NCBI GenBank assembly: GCA_003132505.1
Contig: PKXY01000036.1
Span: forward strand, 1 to 64,000
Direction of reading: 5' to 3'
Source: Solirubrobacterales bacterium
GTDB taxonomy: Bacteria > Actinomycetota > Thermoleophilia > Solirubrobacterales > Solirubrobacteraceae
DNA length: 64,000 nt
Below the pieces are notes generated by a model, which ran no database searches, was not told where the DNA came from, and saw only the letters and a program-made list of their open reading frames with translations. Every line of letters begins with the position of its first letter. Positions within the stretch are counted from its first letter, which is position 1. Both the position numbers and the translations under genes were made by a program. Of the stretch, positions 53,940 to 61,838 are shown one piece after another.

Positions 53940-55901
53940 CTCATCGAGATCGAGGTGGAGACCATGCTCGGTCTTGTGCCAGTGATGAGGCCGGACGATG
54001 AGTTCGACAAAAGCGCGCAGCGCAGCAACACTCATCAGGAGCCAGTAGAGCGGTATAAGCAGACTGTAGAATGAAAGATCGTCGTGACCCCTCTCCACCG
54101 CGGCGACCAGACCGAGAAGAATGATCGTCAAGTTCCCCAGCACGAAGCTGATAAGGCTGGCGTAATACACCGGGCCTGGCAGTAACTGGGCGATCCAGTG
54201 AGGCTCGAACGCGACCCAGAGCACCAGTAGCGCCCAAAAGACCAATGAGATCAGTGGGGAAACAGCCGCGGTGCCCATGACCGCAAGGAACTCGACCGTT
54301 CGTCGCACGCCCAGGTCGCGGACAAGAGTCCTCGGGTGCCGCGTGTGGACGAGCAGGGTCTGCATATACCCCTTGATCCAACGCGAACGCTGACGAAGCC
54401 AGCTACGAGTCCGAGAGTTCGCCTCCTCGTACGTCGTCGAATCCAGTATCGCGGTGCCGAATCCCCGCCTTGCGAGGCGAACACCCAGATCTGCGTCCTC
54501 GGTGACATTGAAAGGATCCCATCCCACAATCTGGTTGAGGATTGCGACGGGAAAGTGGTTGGAGGTCCCACCGAGCGGAATCGGAGCTCCCATCGCCTGA
54601 AGGCCTGGCACAAAGATGCCGAACCACGAGTCGTACTCGAGGGTGAACCACCGAGTAAGCAGATTCTGCCGCGGGTTGTAATAGCTCAAGCTGGCCTGCA
54701 GACAGCCGACCTCAGGTCCAAGATGTCTGAACCCCCACACCGCCTTCTTCAGCTGCAACGGATCTGGCTTGTCCTCGGCGTCGTACACCGTAAGGAACTC
54801 ACCCCGCGCGTACCGCAGGCCGTACAGCATCGCGCGCGGCTTGGTGCGCGGTTTACCGTCGGGCACCACGAGCGTCCGTAGCCAAGGCAGCGGCCGAACC
54901 TCGGCGATCGCCTCGAGCGTCGCAACGTCATCGACCTCGACGAGCAGAATGCCGTCAAGCTTGTGCTTAGGATAGTCAAGGCTTCTCAACGCATCGAAGA
55001 GCACGCGGAGCGTCGAAACCTTCTCACGCAGGAGCGGAACGAGCACCGTGTAGGTTGGTAGTTCCCGATCGCTTAGCGCGTCGAGCTCATGATCGGTCGG
55101 CGAGACGGTCGGGCCGGCGCGCCAGCCCTTAGCTGCCACGACTATCCTGAAGGCGCCTGTGAGTACGTAGAACCCCATCGACAATCCAACAGCTACCGTC
55201 GCGGTGAACGCGGCGTCGGCGACCAGGCCCCCGATCACCAGAATGCCCAGCGTTACAAGCGTGACCAGCTGAAACATTGACAGTTGTCTGCTATAGGCCG
55301 AGAGTTCGGGTTCGGCGGACCGGAGCTCCTCGTTTATCTCTCGCGCGTCTCGCTCGGCGTAGAGTTGTCGCAGCATGTCCTCGAGCGCTAGCTCCCCGCC
55401 GAGCTTCGGGACGACGGGCTGGCCGAGCTGCTCCTCGAGTTGAGTGAGTACGTCTGGGCTAGAATCGACGACCGCAACCGAGATGGCCCCGCCGTTCTGC
55501 TCGTCCGGGTTCGTTGCAAGCGCGACGGATCGGAGCCGCCGAGCCACCGACACCGGCAACAGGTCAATCGGACGGTCGTGGGGGCCAACCTCGGCGACCC
55601 CCAGCTGCCTAGAAAGTGCGCTGGTGACCGCGCGAGGTCTGACGCTCCCCTCGGCGACGAGGATCTGACCGAGACGGCCACCGGAATGTGACTGCTCTCG
55701 TAACGCAGAGGCAAGGGACGCGGGATTGATTTCGCCGGCCTCCAGCAGCAGCGTGCCGATTCGGCGACCATCGTTAGGCAATGTCCCGTCGCCGCCGTCC
55801 GGGCGTGTTTGATCGCGCTTTCCCCCGGTCGGCCGAGTGATTCGCGTGTCGCGCCAAGTCATTGGCGCTCTAAGCAGACAGCGTTTCCACGCAGAGCTCA
55901 T
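53928..55901 (-). CDS. MshEN-domain GT2 polysaccharide synthase (XagB-like)
   Basis: A 657-residue fusion. Residues about 45-190 form an MshEN (GspE N-terminal) domain (RRIGTLLLEAGEINPASLASA, RLGQILVAEG), a fold able to bind c-di-GMP. Residues about 205-657 are a processive-type GT2 with DAEDKPDP, NVTEDADLGVRLARRG and the acceptor/processivity motif QRSRWIKGY, set among about six membrane helices. It probably polymerises and exports a surface polysaccharide under second-messenger control. Start is M1 or M14 (55862). Confidence 0.88.
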   Translation of the reverse strand: MSSAWKRCLLRAPMTWRDTRITRPTGGKRDQTRPDGGDGTLPNDGRRIGTLLLEAGEINPASLASALREQSHSGGRLGQILVAEGSVRPRAVTSALSRQLGVAEVGPHDRPIDLLPVSVARRLRSVALATNPDEQNGGAISVAVVDSSPDVLTQLEEQLGQPVVPKLGGELALEDMLRQLYAERDAREINEELRSAEPELSAYSRQLSMFQLVTLVTLGILVIGGLVADAAFTATVAVGLSMGFYVLTGAFRIVVAAKGWRAGPTVSPTDHELDALSDRELPTYTVLVPLLREKVSTLRVLFDALRSLDYPKHKLDGILLVEVDDVATLEAIAEVRPLPWLRTLVVPDGKPRTKPRAMLYGLRYARGEFLTVYDAEDKPDPLQLKKAVWGFRHLGPEVGCLQASLSYYNPRQNLLTRWFTLEYDSWFGIFVPGLQAMGAPIPLGGTSNHFPVAILNQIVGWDPFNVTEDADLGVRLARRGFGTAILDSTTYEEANSRTRSWLRQRSRWIKGYMQTLLVHTRHPRTLVRDLGVRRTVEFLAVMGTAAVSPLISLVFWALLVLWVAFEPHWIAQLLPGPVYYASLISFVLGNLTIILLGLVAAVERGHDDLSFYSLLIPLYWLLMSVAALRAFVELIVRPHHWHKTEHGLHLDLDEASA

Positions 55902-56420
55902 CCACTTTCTGCCTTGACAGGAGGCCGCTGCAACCGATAATCGGACGTGCGCTGACAGGCGCCATAACCATCCTTGATTGTCTCCATGTTCGCTGCCATC
56001 CCGCTGTTTTATTCAAGAGTGGCCTCCGCCAATGTCGCCCCGCGACAACTGTTCCGACTCTCCAGCGCAATCGGCAGCACCATCAGCAACAGCATCTCCG
56101 GCCTCACCGGTGCTCCGCGCCAGCGTAGCCGGATTTTCAGGGCTTGACAGCAAGTCGGAGAAAGTTCACCACTTGCCCGTTTACAAGCCTCTGCGCGACC
56201 GTCTATCCTCCGCCGCTCGGGAGCGTTCGTTGGTGTTTGAAGCGGGGTGGGATGGTGGGACGCAGCGTAGGCCTTCGCTTGGTCGGTAGTGTGGGCGAGC
56301 AGGCCGGCGAGGTCGGAATTGGTGTCGGTGGACTTGTCGTTGGGCGGTCTCGTGGGGACGCCGTTTTTCGACCCGCGGTGCCGAACTGTTAAAACTTCAG
56401 TTCGTCACGGGGCTGCCATA
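55902..56420. other. 519-bp intergenic region
   Basis: This is the divergent gap between the MshEN-GT2 and Ig/G1 genes. No gene or RNA is supported. It must hold both promoters; a TTGACA hexamer at about 56145 has no convincing -10 partner. The sequence is of mixed GC and looks like foreign intergenic DNA. Confidence 0.5.
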
Positions 56421-58642
56421 GTGAGCATCTTCTCTCGGGCGATCTATTGGAAGCGCAAGGGGAGCCGGATCTCCGTGGGTGCGCTCAAGCTGACCTTGGC
56501 TTTGGCTGTGCTGTCACCCTCGCCGGCCGCAGCAACCACTATGGGCTCCGCCCGCGTAGCCGCATCTGCGGCCAGTCGTTTACTGCAGCGCCATCGGCGC
56601 TTTCGGCATCAGGCGGGTCCGTGCGCCTCGTGGCCGTCGTCAGCGGCGCTGCCACATGCCGGGTCTCATCTCGCGCACTGTCTTTCGAAGCCGCGAAGGC
56701 GTGTACCAATGGGCGGGCGTCAGTGAGCGTGCGTGTGCCAAAGAACAAGGGTAAGACCTCAAGGGTCTTTGCCTTCCGTTTGACGGTCGCGGGTTCTGGC
56801 CGCGTGATGACGCGCGATGCCGATGTCACCGAGTTCGCCCCGGGCGCCCCGCGCGTGACAGCCCAGCCCCACAGCCACAGCGCGGCCCTGGGGGCGCCGG
56901 CGACGTTCACGGCTGCCGCCGCGGGCAAGCCCTCGCCACACGCCCAGTGGCAGGTCCTCACGGCCCCCGGCGGCGCCTGGCGTGACGTCGCTGGCGCTAC
57001 CTCCTGGTCGTACTCCCTCACTGCCGAATCCACCGACAACGGCTACGAGTATCGGGCCGTCTTCAACAACGAGGGCGGGGCCGCGACGACCCGCTCGGCG
57101 CGCCTCACAGTAACCTCTGGCTTGTCCCAGATCACCCCACCCCCGGCGGAGTCCTCCCCCGTCATCACCCTCCAGCCGGCGAGCCAGAGCGTCCCTGTCG
57201 GCGGGACTGTGACCCTGACGGCGGCGGCGTCAGGGGATCCCACGCCGAGCATGCAATGGCAGATCTCCACCGACGGCGGCAGCACGTGGGGCGATGTCCC
57301 GGCGTCCCCGTCGACAACGTACTCGTTCACAGCGTCACTGGCTGAGAACGGCTACGAGTACCGTGCCGTCTTCACGAACACTGTCGGCTCGGCCACGACT
57401 GTGGCGGCTGTGCTGACCGTGGCGCCAGCCGTCTCTGCCCCAGCCATCACCGTCCAGCCCACAAGTCAGGGTGTACCTGCTGGCGAGACAGCGACCTTCT
57501 CTGCCACAGCATCGGGCTATCCCACACCCACGGTCCAGTGGCAGCTGTCCACGGACGAAGGCAGCTCCTGGGCGGTGATCGCTGGCGCGACCGCGGACAG
57601 CTACTCACTCACGACGACCGCCAGCGAGACCGGCTACGAGTACCGTGCCGTCTTCACGAACTCACAGGGCTCGGCTGACACTGCCGCCGCCGTGCTCACG
57701 GTCTCCCCGGCGCCGGTGGCGCCGTCGATCACCACGCAGCCTGTCAGCCAGAGCGTGATCGCCGGCTCCAAGGTCACGTTCGACGCGGCAGCGTCCGGGA
57801 ACCCCACGCCGACCGTGCAGTGGCAGATCTCGGATGACTCCGGTGCCTCGTGGTCGGACATCTCCGGAGCGACCTCGCCTAGCTACACCATGACGGCTGG
57901 GATCGGGCAGGCAGGCGACGGCTTCCGCGCCGTCTTCACGAACATGGCGGGTACGGTCGCAACCGCCATGGCGATCCTGACCGTGGAGATAGATGAGAGC
58001 GACAATTGGTCGGGCTACTTCGCGACGGGCGACACGTTCACTGCCGTCGCCGGCAGCTGGACGGTGCCCTCCGTCGACTGCTCTAGCGGGGTTAGCGGCG
58101 ATGCGTCGGAGTGGGTCGGCATCGACGGCGTGACGAGCGACACCGTCGAGCAGGATGGGACGGCGGCGAGCTGCAACGGCAACAGCCCGAGCTATGTAGC
58201 TTGGTATGAAATGTATGGCGACCCCGCCGTCGACGACGGCTACCAAGTTTCTCTGCCCTCCGCGTCGTACCCCGTTGCCCCCGGAGATGCGATGACCGCT
58301 TCAGTAGTGCTGCACGGCTCCACGTGGGATCTCTCCATCGCCAACGCCACTGCGGGCTGGACATTCGAGGAAGCCATCCCGTCGCCGACGCCAGCACCGA
58401 GCCAGAGCTCTGCCGAGTGGATCGTCGAGCGGCCGGAGGTTGACGGCGCCCTTGCGGTGCTAACCGACTTCGCGTCCGTGACATTCACCGACGCCACGGC
58501 AACCGGCGATAGCGCTGCCGGCCCGATCACGAGCTTCTCCTGGGCGCCAGTGGCGATGGAAGGCTCTACCACCTTGGCGCAGCCAGGCCCGCTGACAGCG
58601 GATGGTGAGGGCTTCACTGACACCTGGTATGCCGGCTCGTAG
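56421..58642 (+). pseudogene. Ig-repeat G1 (glutamic) peptidase exoprotein, frame-disrupted signal
   Basis: From GTG 56421 one frame encodes a signal peptide (basic start, then LTLALAVLSPSPAAA). The mature protein continues in another frame, open from about 56447 to 58642, so a single frameshift near 56545-56575 separates them. The mature part has a short N-terminal domain, four Ig-like repeats (about 56845, 57150, 57440 and 57720), each with WQ(I/L)STDxGSSW and GYEYRAVFTN, and a C-terminal G1 peptidase domain (58000-58640). That domain has NWSGYFATG, SWTVPSV, the candidate catalytic Gln in VEQDG and Glu in SSAEWIVERP. A sequencing error is also possible. Confidence 0.8.
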
Positions 58643-59629
58643 CTCCTCGGCGCGCGAGCTGGGCCTGCTCAGCAGCGCCCCTCGGCATTCACCGGCGGCT
58701 CTAAGTCGCCGTCTATGCACGCGACGGCACAGCGGTGATAACCCCGCGCTCGACATCGACCTGCAGGCCACGGCTGGCGCACCCATCGGCACTGCCCGGT
58801 CGCCGATTCACAGGCCACGATCTCGTTCACCAGCCGAAGCGCGTTCAACACCGGCGGGTGCTCATCAGGGCGGTAGCGACCCAGCAGACTGTGCGGCCGC
58901 CAGACGTCACGGGCCGCGGGACCGCTGCACATGGCGTAGCTAACAGAGACGAACGCCGCGCTAGAGTGCACGCCGTTCGTCCCTATGAATGGACCGAGCG
59001 ACGATGCGGCCGACGAGCGAGTGACGCGCTCAAGGCTTCCCGGTGGGAGTTAGATTCTCGACTCCGCGACTTGGCGCGCGTGGTCGGAGCCACCTGCCCG
59101 ATTCCCATCCCGTCGAGTTCACGCGGAGCTCACTGACGAGTCAGCCGGCATGGCCTCCAGGCGAGAACTCGAACTTCTTGCTGCCGTCCTGGCATTCGTA
59201 GTTGGGCCAAACCGACGCGCAGCTGCACCCTTCACGAGCGGTTTGAAGCGGTCTCGAGCGGCAGCTAAACCCCGGAAACACTGGAGATGGCCGCAACCAT
59301 GGGGCCTGCGCTAGGGTTCGAATCCCGGTAGCGGTATGGCTGATCGACCTGCTAATCGCAGTGTTTGTGCCTGGTCCGAGTAGATGCGCGCCAGTAACGC
59401 CGCGCCGGGGCACGATCTGACGCCTGCGACGTCTCGCTCCGGGGCACCCCGGCACGCCAAGCGCCGCGTCGAAAAGGACGCGTAGCGCCGTTAGACACGG
59501 GCGTTTTCGGCCGCCCGGCCTTCGGGGGAGACGCCTGCCTGCAAACGAAGGGGACAACGCGGTGTCTCGTCGTCGAGGGGTTAGGCGCCGAGTCGCGCTG
59601 ACCGGCATACTCGCGACGAGCGCGCCGGT
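58643..59629. other. non-coding, degenerate stretch
   Basis: About 1 kb without a supported gene. A minus-strand stretch near 58750-58900 reads VWRPHSLLGRYRPDEHPP, faintly like the end of a DDE transposase core, but too short to call. At about 59312-59327 GGGTTCGAATCCC resembles a tRNA T-arm, but no cloverleaf can be built around it. Confidence 0.5.
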
Positions 59630-59776
59630 GAATCGGCACTCGGCGCTCTCGGGTGCCGTAATCCCCGATAATCGCCCGCAATGACCGGTAATCCGGCCGA
59701 TCGGTAGAGACGCGCCGAGCGCGCCAATCCCTAGTGTTTCCGGGCTAGAACGCCTCCGCCGAGGCTTTTCGCGGCG
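59630..59776. repeat. right-end block of element A with 10-bp-phased AATs
   Basis: Homologous to 61611-61759. Both begin GAATCGGCACTCGGCG, continue with GGGTGCCGTAAT and end with CCCTAGTGTTTCCGGGCT, then run into the att core. Inside, AAT occurs at 59660, 59670, 59680 and 59690, exactly 10 bp apart. Likely recombinase arm-type or accessory-protein sites (inference). Confidence 0.75.
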
Positions 59777-59822
59777 CGCTTTGGGAGCGAGAGGTCCCCG
59801 GTTCAAATCCGGGCGCCCCGAT
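59777..59822. repeat. att copy 2 (tRNA-Pro 3' half)
   Basis: A 46-bp exact copy of 49265-49310. The sequence to its left does not extend the tRNA, so no functional tRNA is present. It serves as the right end of element A and the left end of element B. Confidence 0.9.
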
Positions 59823-59854
59823 TTCGCGTAGACCCCCGCTCGGCGGCGGTTTTT

Positions 59855-60011
59855 CGTGTTTAGGCCGCGTGTCGCTCGGCCGCGGCCGCGGCGGCATCTG
59901 AGGCCCGAGTGCCGATTCAGTGCCCTCGACGAGCGCCCGGAGACGATCGTGGCGGTCCATCACGCGCGCATAGTGAGTCTGCACCGGCATGGCGCTGGCC
60001 TGCTGCTGTCA
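59855..60011 (-). pseudogene. tyrosine recombinase C-terminal remnant (element B)
   Basis: Minus-strand reading gives TQHYAR-like PVQTHYARVMDRHDRLRA then LVEGTESALG. It is the counterpart of the remnant at 49347-49496 (YARQMSRRDGEADRLRALVEG) with a four-codon deletion. An in-frame TGA lies just upstream (about 60010). The position relative to its att copy is the same as in element A. Confidence 0.65.
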
Positions 60012-60132
60012 ATCGTGTTCTCGATGCTCATCGTTTGGGGCCTCCGGCACACGAGAAGTCGCAGCTAGGCGCGGTCTGCGGCTCTCCGTATGACCGTCAA
60101 GTCGGGCCTGCGAGCACTGGGCCGACGCCTCC

Positions 60133-60447
60133 TTATGGCCGCTGCCTGACCCTACGACGCAGCTGGAGGACGCGGGCCGCCCCGGAGATTGCGAGTACGA
60201 GCGCGCCCGCAACGGCCGCGAGAAGAAGCGCGACGCCGAGCGGGAGATGCCCGCTCGCGCCGAAGAAGCTGACCTTCACCCGCTTCGTGTTCTCCAGGAT
60301 GAACACCAGGAGCAGGACGAGAACTATGAGGGCTGCGATCAGCGCGATGAACGTCGCACTGATGCGAGTGCGCGGTACCCCCCTAGCGAGTGGTGTGGCT
60401 GCGCTGGGCGGCTGGTCTGCGGGTGGCGGGGCGTCTTCTGGAGACAT
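60133..60447 (-). CDS. LapA-domain small membrane protein
   Basis: A 104-residue protein (ATG 60447; GTG 60450 also possible). It has a Pro-rich cytoplasmic N-terminus and two helices (residues about 32-52 and 69-90) separated by ENTKRVKVSFFGASG, the LapA/DUF1049 signature. It ends in a basic tail. The domain is linked to envelope assembly in proteobacteria; its role here is unknown. It lies 10 bp downstream of the PLDc_N-like gene. Confidence 0.8.
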   Translation of the reverse strand: MSPEDAPPPADQPPSAATPLARGVPRTRISATFIALIAALIVLVLLLVFILENTKRVKVSFFGASGHLPLGVALLLAAVAGALVLAISGAARVLQLRRRVRQRP

Positions 60448-60457
60448 CACCTGCGTC

Positions 60458-60637
60458 TCACAAGAAGTCGTTGCCGGTCAGGACGTACACGAACGGTACG
60501 AACGGGATGATCGAGACGATCGCCCAGGCAATCTTCTGCCCGGTACCGAGATCCTTGTTGAACGGGATCGTGACCCAGATCAAAATCACGGCGATCGGGT
60601 GCAAGATGCACAGGATCAGTTCGAGGATCTTCTTCAT
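60458..60637 (-). CDS. 59-aa PLDc_N-like membrane protein
   Basis: A 59-residue gene starting at ATG 60637. It encodes MKKILELILCILHPIAVIL, then IWVTIPFNKD, a turn with LGTGQKIAW, then IVSIIPFVPFVYVLTGNDF. Two helices with a conserved central turn and the ending PFVYVLTG match the small PLDc_N (phospholipase D N-terminal) domain found alone in many Gram-positive genomes. It is the upstream partner of the LapA-domain gene. Function unknown. Confidence 0.75.
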   Translation of the reverse strand: MKKILELILCILHPIAVILIWVTIPFNKDLGTGQKIAWAIVSIIPFVPFVYVLTGNDFL

Positions 60638-60687
60638 CGGCCGACGTTATACCCGCTCGGCCTTCTGTTCAAGCCGCATCTTGGATT

Positions 60688-60846
60688 CGTCGGGGCGATA
60701 CGAAGGCGAGCATCATCGCCTTCCTCACCCAGCGCCAGGACAGCACCGCGGGCGATCTCGCTAAGGGCCTGAACCTCAGTCCCGGGAGTGCGGCAACTCG
60801 CCTGACCCAGCTCGCGAACGCCGGCGAGATTCAAAGTCTTCACGCG
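60688..60846 (+). pseudogene. winged-helix DNA-binding domain remnant
   Basis: The plus-strand frame starting at 60688 reads RRGDTKASIIAFLTQRQ, DSTAGDLAKGLNLSPGSAA and TRLTQLANAGEIQSL. The pattern matches a small actinobacterial winged-helix module (RxGxTKxxILxxL...A..VAKxTGLxxGTVSTxLxxLxKxGE). There is no start codon in frame before it and the sequence degenerates after it, so it is a fragment. The surrounding 60638-61087 shows no intact gene. Confidence 0.6.
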
Positions 60847-61087
60847 GGTACCACACGACGTAGCACCCAGACTGCGTCTGCGCTGACTTCAGCAGATCGA
60901 CCGAGCCGCCCGCGTTGTTGTGACGCACGTTGTGCGCGTCGGTGCCTCGTGGGCAGGAGGTCTTGGTGCTCGGGAGCACACGCTCCACTGCGGGGCTCAC
61001 GGCGGTGGGTCACGGGTGCGTGGGCTTCACCGTGCAGGCTACCTACAACCTCCCGGTGAAGCGAGCCCCCCCGGATCGACGCGAACG

Positions 61088-61291
61088 CTAGACGGTGGTT
61101 ACGTTGACCGCCTTGGGCCCCTTGTCGCCGGCCTCTGACTCATAGCTGACCTTAGCGCCCTCGGCCAAAGAGCGGTAGCCCTCGCCGTTGATAGCGCTGT
61201 GATGGACAAACAGGTCCTTGGAGCCGTCGTCCGGCGTGATGAAACCAAAGCCCTTGTCGTCGCTGAACCACTTGACGGCACCGGTTGGCAT
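61088..61291 (-). CDS. cold-shock domain protein (CspA family)
   Basis: A 67-residue CSD protein. Signatures are [15 protein letters not shown] (RNP1) and DLFVHHSAI (RNP2), with [21 protein letters not shown] completing the barrel. The length is standard. ATG 61291 has GGAGG eight bases upstream, inside a possible hairpin. It is the only clearly core-like gene in element B and acts as an RNA chaperone. Confidence 0.95.
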   Translation of the reverse strand: MPTGAVKWFSDDKGFGFITPDDGSKDLFVHHSAINGEGYRSLAEGAKVSYESEAGDKGPKAVNVTTV

Positions 61292-61298
61292 GCGTTGT

Positions 61299-61330
61299 CC
61301 TCCGTGTGTATGTGCTGGTTTACGCGGAGG
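61299..61330 (-). promoter_or_regulatory. possible RBS-sequestering hairpin of the csp leader
   Basis: On the minus strand CCTCCG (61330-61325) can pair with CGGAGG (61304-61299), which contains the csp ribosome-binding site. The 6-bp stem has a 20-nt loop. Translational control by temperature is an inference from other cspA leaders. Confidence 0.4.
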
Positions 61331-61610
61331 ATGCTGTTTGGGCAGCGACCGGCGAACGCCCGCACTACTTGGCTGCACCTGGATGCAGCCCGAAGCACGA
61401 GCTTACCAAGCGCCCTCAACTGGGCTCGGTTCGACGGAGGCTAGCGTCGGTTCCGGTTGACGCGGCGGACTCGTGTTTCGCCCAACGGAGGCAGGTCGGT
61501 GCTGATGGCCCACGCGTAGGACCGCAGCTCACAGCGGCTTCCCGCGATCATCACCACTCCTCTCGTCGTAGAGCCCCGTTCGATTTTAGTGGGCCTAGGG
61601 GTGCGGCCTT
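61331..61610. other. csp upstream region, no gene
   Basis: Together with the leader this gives over 300 bp without a coding gene. It should contain the csp promoter. No convincing -10/-35 pair or RNA gene was identified. Confidence 0.4.
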
Positions 61611-61759
61611 GAATCGGCACTCGGCGTTTTCGGGTGCCGTAATACCCGCGAATCGAGCGCAATCGGCGGTAATCCGGTCGCTCGCGGGCTAGGTGTGCCT
61701 ACTTCGCCAATCCCTAGTGTTTCCGGGCTGGAACGCCTCCGTCGGGGGTTTTCCCGGCG
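61611..61759. repeat. right-end block of element B with 10-bp-phased AATs
   Basis: The counterpart of 59630-59776. AAT occurs at 61641, 61651, 61661 and 61671, again exactly every 10 bp and about 89 bp from its att copy (87 bp in element A), although many intervening bases differ. Confidence 0.75.
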
Positions 61760-61804
61760 CGCTTTGGGAGCGAGAGGTCCCCGGTTCAAATCCGGGCGCC
61801 ACGA
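61760..61804. repeat. att copy 3 (tRNA-Pro 3' half)
   Basis: The first 41 bases are identical to att copies 1 and 2; the following ACGA differs by one base from CCGA, so the acceptor-stem pairing is damaged. It forms the outer right boundary of the array. Confidence 0.88.
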
Positions 61805-61809
61805 CTGCT

Positions 61810-61838
61810 CGAAGATCCTGCAAACTGCAGGATCTTCG
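61810..61838. terminator. strong hairpin after att copy 3
   Basis: A perfect 13-bp stem (CGAAGATCCTGCA/TGCAGGATCTTCG) with loop AAC is followed by CGTTTC. It sits where a tRNA terminator would lie, six bases after the att copy. Confidence 0.65.

Larger units (their letters stand above)
49265..59822. mobile_element. integrated element A (10.5 kb) at tRNA-Pro
   Basis: The region is bounded by identical 46-bp tRNA 3'-half repeats. Just inside the left repeat is a tyrosine-recombinase C-terminal remnant; just inside the right is a conserved block with 10-bp-phased AAT triplets. Cargo: GtrA, GT2, methyltransferase, GT-C-like protein, MshEN-GT2, and an Ig/G1-peptidase exoprotein. The cargo reads as less GC-rich than the flanks. 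No intact integrase, relaxase or phage structural gene is visible, so it now looks immobile. Confidence 0.8.
59777..61804. mobile_element. integrated element B (about 2 kb) in tandem
   Basis: Bounded by att copies 2 and 3. Its left end (59823-59990) is homologous to the left end of element A, including the recombinase remnant, and its right end is homologous to the right end of element A. This identifies it as a second member of the same element family. Cargo: LapA-domain and PLDc_N-like small membrane proteins, a winged-helix remnant and a cold-shock protein. It is probably an internally deleted relic. Confidence 0.72.

Noticed and set aside
58669-58971. Possible transposase end (RPHSLLGRYRPDE)
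   Set aside because: Only one short motif-like stretch, no DDE residues, no inverted repeats and no target duplication.
59305-59340. T-arm-like GGGTTCGAATCCC as a possible tRNA
   Set aside because: Flanking bases cannot form acceptor, D or anticodon stems. At most a tRNA scrap.
59141-59806. A 221-residue minus-strand ORF beginning MNRGPLAPKARRE
   Set aside because: RGPLAPKA and similar peptides are the antisense translation of the tRNA 3' half; the remainder is arginine/proline-rich with no family. It is an att-site artefact.
59745-59990. Minus-strand ORF containing GAPGFEPGTSRSQSA as a whole gene
   Set aside because: The GFEPGTS segment is antisense to the tRNA T-arm. Only the first ~30 codons (the integrase remnant) have meaning.
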